From Leptospira koniambonensis (GTDB taxonomy: Bacteria > Spirochaetota > Leptospiria > Leptospirales > Leptospiraceae): a stretch of DNA of 64,000 bases. The translations under genes and the position numbers were made by a program. Where the stretch lies: contig NZ_RQFY01000004.1 of the NCBI RefSeq assembly GCF_004769555.1, forward strand, positions 186,001 to 250,000, read 5' to 3'. The notes below the pieces were generated by a model that worked only from the letters and a program-made list of their open reading frames with translations, was not told the DNA's origin and did not search any database. Of the stretch, positions 35,793 to 44,050 are shown in pieces (position 1 is the stretch's first letter; every line of letters begins with the position of its first letter).

Positions 35793-37034
35793 ATGACAGT
35801 TCAAAAAAAGTCCGCACTTCAATTTTTACTTTTTACATTACTCATCGATTTTATCGGCTTCGGGATCATAATCCCAGTGGTTCCCAATCTTTTAAAAGAT
35901 ATGTTACAAGGGAATTTAAGTACCGCAGCGGTTTATGGAGGACTTCTATCCTTTACTTATGCGATCACTCAATTTTTCTTCGCTCCTATCATTGGAGGTT
36001 TAAGTGATAGATTCGGAAGAAGGCCTGTTTTACTTGCTTCCTTGTTCGGATTAGGAATTGATTACGCATTCTTAGCATTGGCCCCGAATGTATTTTGGTT
36101 ATTCGTAGGAAGAATTATTGCAGGGATCACAGGAGCAAGCTACGGAGTCGCAGGAGCAATCATCGCAGATATCAGCCCTCCTGAAAAAAGATCCCAAAAC
36201 CTAGGATTAGTTGGAATGGCATTCGGGATGGGATTCATCATTGGTCCGATCATAGGAGGTTTATTTTCTGAATTCGGACCAAGAGCTCCATTCTGGGTGG
36301 CTTCTTCTCTTTCTCTTTTGAATTGGGTGTATGGATATTTTGTTTTGCCTGAAACTCTTTTAGAAGAGAACAAAAGAAAATTCAATTGGGTAATGGCAAA
36401 TCCATTCGGATCAGTCGTAGCATTTTTCCGTTATCCAGGGCCTTTAAGCGGCTTAGTACTTTCTTTATTTCTAATATTCGTAGCAAACCATTGTATGGAA
36501 ACCAGTTGGTCTTACTTTACAATGAACAAATTCCAATGGACCGCAACTAAGATTGGATTCTCGCTTGCAGTAGTTGGTGCCTCACTTGCAGTGGTGCAAG
36601 GCGGATTACTCAGGATTATTATTCCGAAACTAGGACAAAAAAATTCTGCTTATATAGGAATTTTTGCAAGAGTTGTCATGAGCGCATTATTTGCATTCGC
36701 CTGGGAAGAATGGATGCTTTATGCTCTGCTTGTTCCCTTCTCCTTTTGTTTTATTGCAACTCCTGCAATCCAAGGTTATATTTCCAATCACGTTTCTCCT
36801 ACACAACAAGGAGAGTTCCAAGGAATTATGGGAAGTATGATGAGCCTAAGTTCTATTTTAGGCCCATTGCTTATGAGTTTTGTTTTTTCTTATTTTACGA
36901 GAGAAGGTATGCAGCCCTATTTTCCGGGAGCACCGTTTATAGTAAGTTCCTTTCTTGCGATCCTAAGTTTAGTGATCGCAATTATTTCTTTTAGAAAGGA
37001 AAAACTGAGAGTGGGAGAAAAGGTTGGAGAATGA
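35793..37034 (+). CDS. Major facilitator superfamily exporter, TetA-like
   Basis: The protein has 413 residues with 12 membrane helices. The N-terminal LLIDFIGFGIIIPVVPNLL with its Asp and the loop GGLSDRFGRRPVLLASLFG (motif A) are typical of the tetracycline:H+ antiporter branch, as is the GPIIGGLFSEFG motif C region. Proton-driven drug or metabolite export is likely, but the substrate is not readable. It stands 38 bases after the SpoIIE gene and is convergent with the next gene. Confidence 0.88.
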   Translation: MTVQKKSALQFLLFTLLIDFIGFGIIIPVVPNLLKDMLQGNLSTAAVYGGLLSFTYAITQFFFAPIIGGLSDRFGRRPVLLASLFGLGIDYAFLALAPNVFWLFVGRIIAGITGASYGVAGAIIADISPPEKRSQNLGLVGMAFGMGFIIGPIIGGLFSEFGPRAPFWVASSLSLLNWVYGYFVLPETLLEENKRKFNWVMANPFGSVVAFFRYPGPLSGLVLSLFLIFVANHCMETSWSYFTMNKFQWTATKIGFSLAVVGASLAVVQGGLLRIIIPKLGQKNSAYIGIFARVVMSALFAFAWEEWMLYALLVPFSFCFIATPAIQGYISNHVSPTQQGEFQGIMGSMMSLSSILGPLLMSFVFSYFTREGMQPYFPGAPFIVSSFLAILSLVIAIISFRKEKLRVGEKVGE

Positions 37035-37035
37035 T

Positions 37036-37689
37036 CTATTCTTCGTCCTCTTCCAATCCTAAATAAAACAAAGCCCATAAAGTATCGAATAGGATCTGCA
37101 TTAACAATGCGAATCTTTCTTCTCTATCTTCTACAGTTTTGAAATCGTCGATCAAGAAGGTAACAAAAGGTTCTAAAATCCTTCTTTCTTCCAGATCCGG
37201 AATGGAGTTCAAACTTTTGATAGAAAAGTTGTCTTCAACAGGGACATTATGAAAATTTAATCTACTATTCAAGACCAGAACTGCCAATTCCAGAAGTTCT
37301 GCATCTGACATTGTATTTACGCCAGCGTCGTTCAATCCAGAAAGCATACTTGAAATAGACTCGTCAGTGATTTCTTCGCTTCTGTCTTCGTCTTCTTCGC
37401 TATAAGCTTCCGAAATTGCAATAAGCACTGCAGTTGCTTGGTCCCAGAAAGAAGACAATGCCTCGTCCAAACGAGCCTCGTCCTCTTCTGTTAATTCCCT
37501 TTTGAAACCTGAATCCAGGTCATCGTAAAAAGGTTCCGGATCATCAGTCTCGCATGCTGCAGAAACAAATGTGCGAACGGTAATCCAAAACGGGGACTTA
37601 TCATGGCCTATGCGAAGAATTTCCTCCGCATATTTGGCGACTGTGGCTCTCCAAGTGGAAGGGGAATAGGACGGAATTTCCATATTCAA
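37036..37689 (-). CDS. Acidic hypothetical protein
   Basis: The protein has 217 residues, mostly helical and strongly acidic (for example YSEEDEDRSEEITDESISSM and a C-terminal GLEEDEE). No signal peptide or membrane segment is present. I recognise no family. Its general character recalls the acidic helical protein near 17.4 kb, but I see no alignable segment. A second ATG two codons later is possible. It is convergent with the MFS gene with one base between the stops. Confidence 0.65.
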   Translation of the reverse strand: MNMEIPSYSPSTWRATVAKYAEEILRIGHDKSPFWITVRTFVSAACETDDPEPFYDDLDSGFKRELTEEDEARLDEALSSFWDQATAVLIAISEAYSEEDEDRSEEITDESISSMLSGLNDAGVNTMSDAELLELAVLVLNSRLNFHNVPVEDNFSIKSLNSIPDLEERRILEPFVTFLIDDFKTVEDREERFALLMQILFDTLWALFYLGLEEDEE

Positions 37690-37826
37690 ATCTTTCTTAG
37701 TCTCTCCAAACTCGTCGACACTATAAATCTTTTCGTATTATTTTTTAAGAAGAAATTTAAGTAAGATCTTTAGCTGGCTCTCAGATTATAGTTGCTCCTA
37801 ACTGAGAAAGATCAAATATTTCCTCC

Positions 37827-38828
37827 ATGAATATTGACGAAGATTATGATTTTCCCAGATTTCGTTCTGACTCGAATGCGGGTCATTACGAGAGTTGGTT
37901 CGTAAGAGGGAATCATCCATTTCGTCCTCTCGCAATCTGGATCCGTTATACTATTTTTTCTCCTAAAAATTCCCCTAAAGATTCTATAGGAGAATTATGG
38001 GCGATCTATTTTGACGGAGAGAATGGAAAACATTATGTTTCCAAATCAGAATATCCTATTTCAGAATGTGAATTTGCGGGAGACCCATTTCAAGTACGGA
38101 TCGGCTCTTCTGTCCAAGATCATAAAGGGCTTAAAGGCAAATCAGGAAATAAGAAAGGATCCACAAATATAGAATGGGACCTAAACTTCTCTGGAGGAGA
38201 TAAACCTCTTTTTCTTTTCCCTAAAAATCTATACTCAGGCGGTTTTCCAAAGGCGAAAGTCCTCGTAGGTAAACCCTCTTTATTACTTAATGGATTTATA
38301 AAATTAGAAAATAATAAAATAGATCTAAAAGATTGGAAAGGAAGTCAAAATCATAATTGGGGTCCTAAACATACAGACCAATACGCATGGGGCCAAGTAG
38401 CAGGTTTTGATGGAGAAGAAGGCTCCTTCCTTGAATTGGCAACTGCAAAGATAAAGATAGGTCCTCTCTGGACTCCTGCAATCACTCCAATTGTTTTACG
38501 TTTGCATGGACAAGAATATTTGCTGAACAGTTTATTCTCTTCTTTCAGGAGAGCGAGTTATCAGTACTTCGATTGGAAATTCCAGGCTTCTTCTTCTGAA
38601 ATAAAAATAGAAGGAAGAATTCACGCAGATAAAAAAGACTTCGCCTGCCTACGTTATGCGAATCCCCCGGGCGGTTGGAAATTTTGTTTGAACAGTAAAA
38701 TTGCAAGGGCAGAAGTTTTGGTCCAAAGAAAAGGAGAAACTTCTCCCCTTCGTTTAAGATCTGCCAGAAGTGCAGCATTTGAAATACTTACTGAAGATAC
38801 TTCCCACGGTTTATTGACGGAAGTTTAA
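37827..38828 (+). CDS. AttH/CrtC-like double-lipocalin protein
   Basis: The protein has 333 residues. The start GHYESWFVRGNHPFRPLAIW, with a conserved Glu-Ser-Trp, and the middle stretch QNHNWGPKHTDQYAWGQV, are the marks of AttH/CrtC-like proteins, a family that includes carotenoid hydratases and Diels-Alderases with two lipocalin-like halves. No signal peptide is seen. The real reaction is unknown; a hydrophobic isoprenoid or lipid ligand is likely. An ATG with a CTCC-rich upstream region starts the gene. Confidence 0.65.
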   Translation: MNIDEDYDFPRFRSDSNAGHYESWFVRGNHPFRPLAIWIRYTIFSPKNSPKDSIGELWAIYFDGENGKHYVSKSEYPISECEFAGDPFQVRIGSSVQDHKGLKGKSGNKKGSTNIEWDLNFSGGDKPLFLFPKNLYSGGFPKAKVLVGKPSLLLNGFIKLENNKIDLKDWKGSQNHNWGPKHTDQYAWGQVAGFDGEEGSFLELATAKIKIGPLWTPAITPIVLRLHGQEYLLNSLFSSFRRASYQYFDWKFQASSSEIKIEGRIHADKKDFACLRYANPPGGWKFCLNSKIARAEVLVQRKGETSPLRLRSARSAAFEILTEDTSHGLLTEV

Positions 38829-39014
38829 CAATCTTATACTCCCGACCTTTTTCGGATTGACCAGGTTCCCTTTGTCGAAAATTTTGAGAGTCAGCCTCAG
38901 TTTCTTTTAATCCAAAAGGGTTATTTCCTCTGGATAAACTGAAACAAAACGGGATTTTAGATAAAAATCTCCCGTGTGGCCTGAGATGGATTGTAGAGTG
39001 AGGAAAAATCCTTA

Positions 39015-39040
39015 TTGACTTTTTTTGAGACTTATTCTCA
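39015..39040 (+). promoter_or_regulatory. -35-like TTGACT with Fur-box-like palindrome
   Basis: TGAGACTTATTCTCA matches 12 of 15 positions of the Fur 7-1-7 core TGATAATnATTATCA (counting the free centre) and keeps its symmetry. It starts five bases after TTGACT. The downstream genes are imelysin and di-haem proteins, families often under iron control. The 185 bases before it, back to the AttH-like gene, hold no gene. Whether Leptospira uses this consensus is not known to me. Confidence 0.5.
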
Positions 39041-39100
39041 CTTGCAAAATCAAGCCTGTCCCAGGAGCCGGAGGGAGTCATCCCCACAGTTCATCTCTGG

Positions 39101-39134
39101 CCCCGGCCGGATTTTATCCGGACCGGGGATTTTT
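39101..39134 (+). promoter_or_regulatory. Terminator-like hairpin in the imelysin leader (candidate attenuator)
   Basis: CCCCGGCCGGA pairs with TCCGG-A-CCGGGG as an 11-pair stem with one bulged A, followed by ATTTTT, all about 25 bases before the imelysin ATG. An intrinsic terminator inside a leader suggests attenuation. Upstream, GCCGGAGG (39,067-39,074) could pair with CCCCGGC of the left arm and prevent terminator formation. It could alternatively end transcription from farther upstream. Confidence 0.5.
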
Positions 39135-39156
39135 CCAAAATTTAAGGAGATTTCCC

Positions 39157-40440
39157 ATGCGGAACATCCACACAAAAATATTTTCAATTCTGTTCAGTGT
39201 TACTCTGTTCGGTTCCTTAATTTCTTGTGCAGGTCCTGGCAGTGATAACTCAGCCGCAGCGCTTTTAGGTCTGGATATTCCAGCCAGTGCAACTAAGCCT
39301 CAATTTTTAAATCGATATGCAGACCTTGCTTTCGAGTCCTATACCCAAGCAGAATTAGATGCATCCAACTTAGCTGCTGCAGTGGATACTTTTGATTCTA
39401 CTGCAACGCCTAGTGCTTCCGATCTGACCAACCTCAGAAATCTTTGGGTTAAAGCTCGCGCAAGTTATTTGATCACGGAAGGTTTCCGTTTCAGTAATGG
39501 TCCCATAGATAACGATGCCGTGCTTGCATGTGACGGTGCAGAATGCGAAGGTCTTTTAAACGCTTGGCCTTTGGATGAAGACGCAGTGGATGATTATATC
39601 GCGGCCGGTGGTAATAGCGTTACTGACTTTTCGTCCATCGCTGCTAAGATTGGAGATACTTCATTAGGTTCGGACGATGATGCGGATAAGGTCGTTTTAA
39701 CTGGATACCATCCGATTGAATATTTACTTTGGGGAAAAGATACAAGCAACACTACAGCGGGTGTTAGACCTGTCAGCGATTTTGCAGACGCGACTGCTAA
39801 TGGTGCAAGACGTAGACATTATTTAAAAACAATCACTGATAGATTAGTTGTTCACCTTGGTTTGATCAAGGACGAATGGGAGCCAACTACTGGAAGCTTT
39901 AGAGCAACATTCTTAGACTCTGCAAATGTAAATACTTCTGTTGGAAGTATCTTCCAAGGATTAGGTTCCTTCATGGCAGGAGAATGGGGTGGAGAGCGTC
40001 TTACTGGTGTGATCGGAGAAACCCAAGAGGAAGAACATTCTTGTTTCAGTGATACTACTAAAGCAGACTTCTATTACGATGCACAAGGTGTATTGAATAT
40101 TTGGACCGGAAACTATAGCATCAAAAAAGGTGTGAACATCAGTTCTGGACCAGGACTTTCTGCAATATTAAGCCTTAAACAACAAGGCGGGATCCAATCC
40201 GAGATCGAAAGTTCTAGAAATCTTTTCTGCATCAATCTTTCTGACACAGAATCCCAAGACCCTAACTTTACAACCAGCTGCCCTGCAGGAAGTTTAACTC
40301 ATAGATTCGACCAAGCAATATCTTCTGCAGATAGCCAACACGGTTTATTAGTAAACGTGCAAAGATTGATCGGTTCAACATTGAACAGAGATTTTGTTTC
40401 CGCAGCAGCAGCGATTGGGTTCTCAGTAGTTCCGGAATGA
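39157..40440 (+). CDS. Imelysin-family lipoprotein (iron-regulated protein A-like)
   Basis: The protein has 427 residues from the ATG preceded by AAGGAGAT. The signal peptide ends in a lipobox-like SLISC. The family GxHxxE motif is present in LTGYHPIEYLLWGKD, and the preceding NAWPLDEDAVDDYI fits as well. Imelysins (IrpA, IcmP, EfeO-M75 type) are outer-membrane or periplasmic proteins tied to iron uptake; they were once called peptidases, but most evidence points to metal binding. It is the first gene of a three-gene set with a di-haem DUF1111 protein and a second imelysin. An upstream in-frame ATG at 39,025 lies inside the Fur-like site and was rejected. Confidence 0.9.
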   Translation: MRNIHTKIFSILFSVTLFGSLISCAGPGSDNSAAALLGLDIPASATKPQFLNRYADLAFESYTQAELDASNLAAAVDTFDSTATPSASDLTNLRNLWVKARASYLITEGFRFSNGPIDNDAVLACDGAECEGLLNAWPLDEDAVDDYIAAGGNSVTDFSSIAAKIGDTSLGSDDDADKVVLTGYHPIEYLLWGKDTSNTTAGVRPVSDFADATANGARRRHYLKTITDRLVVHLGLIKDEWEPTTGSFRATFLDSANVNTSVGSIFQGLGSFMAGEWGGERLTGVIGETQEEEHSCFSDTTKADFYYDAQGVLNIWTGNYSIKKGVNISSGPGLSAILSLKQQGGIQSEIESSRNLFCINLSDTESQDPNFTTSCPAGSLTHRFDQAISSADSQHGLLVNVQRLIGSTLNRDFVSAAAAIGFSVVPE

Positions 40441-40501
40441 TAGGTCTTTAAATGACTCAACAGGTTCGGTTCCTGTGAAAACCTCCGAAAAATAGAAAAA
40501 T

Positions 40502-42076
40502 ATGAACTGTGATAAAAATCTAAACTTCGGTTCCGGAACAAATCCGGAACCGAATCCATCTCTGGGACGTTTAAACAAAACGATCCCGATCTTACTATTT
40601 ATTCTTCTAAACTTTTTTTACTGCGGCGGGAAAGAAGGAACAGATCCTCTTGGAATCGCAGCAGTGATCGCAAGCCAAACAAACATCTCACCGGATCCGG
40701 GAGAAGCTTTCTCAGGCGGATACGGCACTAGATTCATTTCCAATGCGACTTCTTTCGATACTCCTGTTGTAAACTTAAGTTCGGATGGAATTAAATTCAA
40801 TACTGGAAATAACTTTTTCAACAGAACTTGGGTAGCAGAGGGTAATAGTGCCTCCTCCGGTTTAGGACCGACTTTTAATACAAGTTCTTGCCAGAATTGC
40901 CATGCAGGAGACGGAAGAGGAGCACCACCTTCCAGTGGAAGTTTATATAGCACAGTAGGAATTCTGATACGACTTTCTAAAGTTGGAGTTTCAGATCCTA
41001 CAACAAATGGACCTGTAGGACTGGATGACTTCGGATTACAATTGAATCATAAAGCAATTGGGTGTACTGGCCCATTCACTTATGATTCTAGCTTTAATTG
41101 TAATGGTACTACTGGCGCAAATTTCACTCCGCCAGAGGGGGTTGCATCAATATCTTATACAGGTGCAGCTATAGTAAGAAATTACACTTCAGGTGGATCA
41201 GTAACCTTAAACACTCCAGTATATTCTATTAGCTGGAATACAAATATCGCAGTAGCTCCTGCTTCCTTCAATTTTTCTCCAAGAACTGCTCCTATGATCC
41301 CTGGTTTAGGTTTGTTAGAAGCAATTCCTGAGTCAACTATCCAAGGCTGGGCAGATCCGACTGATTCGGATGCGGATGGAATATCAGGAAAAGTGAATAT
41401 GGTTTGGGACGCCAAAAATCATAAAAAGGTGATGGGGCGTTTCGGTTGGAAAGCAAACGAGCCAAGCTTACTCCAACAAAACCAAGGAGCTTTTTTAGGA
41501 GATATTGGAATTACAAGTCCATTATTCTCTACAGATAATTGCCCAAGTGCACAAACACAATGTTTAGCAAAAGCTTCTGGAACTGCAGAACCGGAAATTA
41601 CTGCATCAATTGCAGACTCTGTGAATTTTTACACCAGGTTGGTCGCTGTTCCTGCCAGAAGAAATTTATCTGATCAGGATGTGATCGATGGAAAAGTAAT
41701 ATTCTCATCCATCAAATGTGATGCATGTCATAAACCTTTTGTTCTTACTGGAAACGTTCCAGGACTTCCTGAACTTTCTTATCAGTTTATCAAACCATAT
41801 ACTGATCTTCTTTTGCATGATATGGGCCCTGATCTTGCAGATGGACGACCAGATTTTGATGCTGACGGACAAGAATGGAGAACCCCTCCTCTTTGGGGTC
41901 TAGGACTGATCCAAGAAGTAAATGGGCATTTAAAACTTATGCATGATGGAAGAGCCAATGGGATAGAAGAAGCAATCCTGTGGCATGGCGGAGAAGCTGA
42001 TGCAGCAAGGAATGGTTTCCAAAATCTATCTTCCACCGATAGACAAAAGCTGATCAAATTTTTGGAATCTTTATAG
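40502..42076 (+). CDS. DUF1111 di-haem oxidoreductase lipoprotein
   Basis: The protein has 524 residues. Two c-type haem sites are visible, CQNCH in TSSCQNCHAGDGRG and CDACH in IKCDACHKPFV, with the family segment LLHDMGPDLADGRPDFDADG and the end motif ILWHGGEADAARNGF. Proteins of this type (di-haem thiol oxidoreductase-like) accompany imelysin genes in many bacteria. A signal sequence ends at NFFYCGG, so it is probably a lipoprotein. A 12-base perfect palindrome lies inside codons 9-18. No ribosome binding site is evident. Confidence 0.9.
   Translation: MNCDKNLNFGSGTNPEPNPSLGRLNKTIPILLFILLNFFYCGGKEGTDPLGIAAVIASQTNISPDPGEAFSGGYGTRFISNATSFDTPVVNLSSDGIKFNTGNNFFNRTWVAEGNSASSGLGPTFNTSSCQNCHAGDGRGAPPSSGSLYSTVGILIRLSKVGVSDPTTNGPVGLDDFGLQLNHKAIGCTGPFTYDSSFNCNGTTGANFTPPEGVASISYTGAAIVRNYTSGGSVTLNTPVYSISWNTNIAVAPASFNFSPRTAPMIPGLGLLEAIPESTIQGWADPTDSDADGISGKVNMVWDAKNHKKVMGRFGWKANEPSLLQQNQGAFLGDIGITSPLFSTDNCPSAQTQCLAKASGTAEPEITASIADSVNFYTRLVAVPARRNLSDQDVIDGKVIFSSIKCDACHKPFVLTGNVPGLPELSYQFIKPYTDLLLHDMGPDLADGRPDFDADGQEWRTPPLWGLGLIQEVNGHLKLMHDGRANGIEEAILWHGGEADAARNGFQNLSSTDRQKLIKFLESL
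40526..40554. repeat. 12-base perfect palindrome in the start of the DUF1111 gene
   Basis: TTCGGTTCCGGA and TCCGGAACCGAA flank ACAAA just inside the coding region. In mRNA this would make a stable hairpin 24 bases after the ATG, which could protect or cleave the polycistronic transcript, or tune translation. No T-run follows, so it is not a normal terminator on the plus strand. Confidence 0.6.
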
Positions 42077-42087
42077 GAGAATCGGCG

Positions 42088-43338
42088 ATGAGATCCATAT
42101 TATATAAATCTTTATTTAGAAAAACATTATACTTCATTTTAGCGTCCTTTATTATTTCCTGCGGTGGAGGAAGCAAAGATCCTTTACTTTTACTCGCAGC
42201 TGGACCAGGAAGTTCCGCATTTTTAGAACATACTGGTAAATTCGTGATCATTCCAAGTTTGGAACAATTAACTACGGATACAGCAGCCTTAGAAGCAGCT
42301 GCTATTACTTATGCCGGGACCACCAATGTTGGAAATCTTGGGGCTCTTCAGACAGCCTGGGATCAGGTACGAGTTTCCTTAAAAAAAGTAGAACCTTACT
42401 ATTTCGGACCGGCCGGTAATCCAACAGAGTATTATACTAAGATGGATGGGTTTATCAAATCAGGAGCAAGACCAAGTGCTAACTTAGTAAAGCAGATCAT
42501 CGATGGTACAGTCACCGTTTGTACTGCTACGGTTACCACTATCAACAAAACAAATTTAACTGCCTGCCCGCCAAAATACAAAGGAATTGAATCTCTTGAA
42601 ATCCTACTTTTTGACTTCGATTTCAGCAGAACCACGATTGATTCAAATTCGAATATCAATACTGCAAACGCAGCTGAATCCAGAAGAAGAGATTATATTT
42701 TAGCTCTTGCCCAAGTAATCAATCAGGATGCATTAGATTTATATAATAAATGGCTTCCTACTGGCGGAAACTTCTTAAATGAATATACCACTGGAACCGG
42801 GATTCAATTTCGTTCTCAGGGAGAAGCTTTTGATACTTATATCCAATCTCTCGGAAATTTAGTGAATCAAATCCAGGATAATAAACTTGGGAATGCTGCT
42901 TGCTTAAGTGTTTCTTGCTCAGGAGCTGGAAAAAGACAAGAGCCGGATCCAGTCTTCTTAGAAGCGATCTATTCCAGAGTTGCTTATGAAGATCTAAGAG
43001 ATAATATATTAGGGATCCAATTTGCTTATTTAGGTGATCCTGCAGATCCTAAAATCAGCTCTATGTCAAAACTAGTCAGGGCACAAAACTCTTCTTTAGA
43101 TGATGATATCCAAGCTGAGCTCACGAACTTTAAAAATATGATCGATGCAAAGATCAGTGGTTCTGCCGATTTGTTTGCAGAGATTGATGCAGATGGAAAC
43201 ACTATGAATGGAACAAGCGTCACTGCAAATGTAAAACCAATTTGGGACCAGGCAAAGATCTTGAAGAACCTGATGACCATCGATGCGTTCTCTGTTTTGG
43301 GAGTTCCAAATCTTCCTTCTTCGAACGACGGAGACTAA
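42088..43338 (+). CDS. Second imelysin-family lipoprotein (GLPALE-type)
   Basis: The protein has 416 residues. A signal sequence ends in FIISCGGGSKD. The N-terminal ALQTAWDQVRVSLKKVEPYYFGP and KYKGIESLEILLFDFDF match the imelysin fold of the branch with KGLPALEYLLF in place of GxHxxE; the His is absent. It begins 11 bases after the DUF1111 stop with an AGGAG upstream, so the three genes are one transcription unit. Such second copies usually partner the di-haem protein in iron or metal acquisition. Confidence 0.85.
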   Translation: MRSILYKSLFRKTLYFILASFIISCGGGSKDPLLLLAAGPGSSAFLEHTGKFVIIPSLEQLTTDTAALEAAAITYAGTTNVGNLGALQTAWDQVRVSLKKVEPYYFGPAGNPTEYYTKMDGFIKSGARPSANLVKQIIDGTVTVCTATVTTINKTNLTACPPKYKGIESLEILLFDFDFSRTTIDSNSNINTANAAESRRRDYILALAQVINQDALDLYNKWLPTGGNFLNEYTTGTGIQFRSQGEAFDTYIQSLGNLVNQIQDNKLGNAACLSVSCSGAGKRQEPDPVFLEAIYSRVAYEDLRDNILGIQFAYLGDPADPKISSMSKLVRAQNSSLDDDIQAELTNFKNMIDAKISGSADLFAEIDADGNTMNGTSVTANVKPIWDQAKILKNLMTIDAFSVLGVPNLPSSNDGD

Positions 43339-43350
43339 TCCTGTTATAAA

Positions 43351-43395
43351 ATACTAATATATATTGTTTGAGATAAAAACGATATATATTAGTAT
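43351..43395. repeat. 14-base inverted repeat after the imelysin operon
   Basis: ATACTAATATATAT and ATATATATTAGTAT flank a 17-base centre, 12 bases after the stop codon. It may end the operon's mRNA or stabilise its 3' end, but no T-run follows and the arms are A+T only. It could alternatively be a protein-binding dyad for the MAPEG gene downstream. Confidence 0.6.
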
Positions 43396-43457
43396 TCCAC
43401 TCCAACTTACCAAATTTGTCTTGCCAATCTTTCCGTTAGACTTTTCTCTATCGGACT

Positions 43458-43874
43458 ATGTTTAGTTCTCTATTTCCATTAATCGCTTTTACTGCTTGGA
43501 CCATTCTACTCGTACTCATCGTAGTATCTTTTAGATCAGCACAAGTATTGGCTGGCACTAAAAAATCAAATGAGTTCCCTGCGTGGATCCAACATGGTTC
43601 CGATCTATATTGGAGGTTCCACAGGGCTCACCTAAACTGTGTAGAAGGTCTTCCTGTTTTTGCAGTTTTAGTTTTAACCTTTATACTTTCAGGATACCAA
43701 AACGATACTTTTGATCTTCTCGCATGGATCGTATTCGGTGCAAGAGTGCTGCAAACAACTGCACATTTAAGCGGCGGCGGTGTTTGGAATGTGAATGTAA
43801 GATTTACTGGGTTTATAATCCAATATCTTTGTTTTACCGCGATGTTGGTAATATTAGTACGCTCCATTCTTTGA
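43458..43874 (+). CDS. MAPEG-family membrane protein
   Basis: The protein has 138 residues with four membrane helices. FHRAHLNCVEGLPVFAVLVL, a conserved Arg-Ala-His/Asn pattern, and GARVLQTTAHL match the MAPEG family, whose eukaryotic members are glutathione- and eicosanoid-related enzymes. Bacterial members often have unknown substrates, with possible glutathione transferase or peroxidase activity at the membrane. It is a stand-alone gene between the iron operon and a GC-rich spacer. Confidence 0.85.
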   Translation: MFSSLFPLIAFTAWTILLVLIVVSFRSAQVLAGTKKSNEFPAWIQHGSDLYWRFHRAHLNCVEGLPVFAVLVLTFILSGYQNDTFDLLAWIVFGARVLQTTAHLSGGGVWNVNVRFTGFIIQYLCFTAMLVILVRSIL

Positions 43875-43900
43875 TATATAAAAGAACTTCTTAGCTCAAC

Positions 43901-43998
43901 GCGACAGCGATGCGTAGACCTTTAGTCCGGGCTTTGCCCGGATGAGCGCGAATGCGCGAAGTCGAAGCAGCGCGGTTCCCGCGAAGCGGGAAGTCGCT
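43901..43998. repeat. GC-rich multi-hairpin intergenic element
   Basis: Three compact hairpins stand in a row: TCCGGGC-TTT-GCCCGGA, a GCGCGAATGCGCG segment, and TTCCCGC-GAA-GCGGGAA. AGCGA and TCGCT could close them as a multi-branch structure. Base composition differs sharply from the neighbouring genes. There is no reading frame of note. It may be an extragenic palindromic repeat or a structured RNA, just before the PhoU-like gene. Confidence 0.55.
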
Positions 43999-44050
43999 AT
44001 TAAAAACCTCTTGACCGTTGTGTACATTCGAGGTTAACCTTCGGGGAGAC

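Noticed and set aside
39025..39156. N-terminal extension of the first imelysin
   Set aside because: The extension covers the Fur-like site and hairpin; the later ATG has AAGGAGAT and begins a proper lipoprotein signal.
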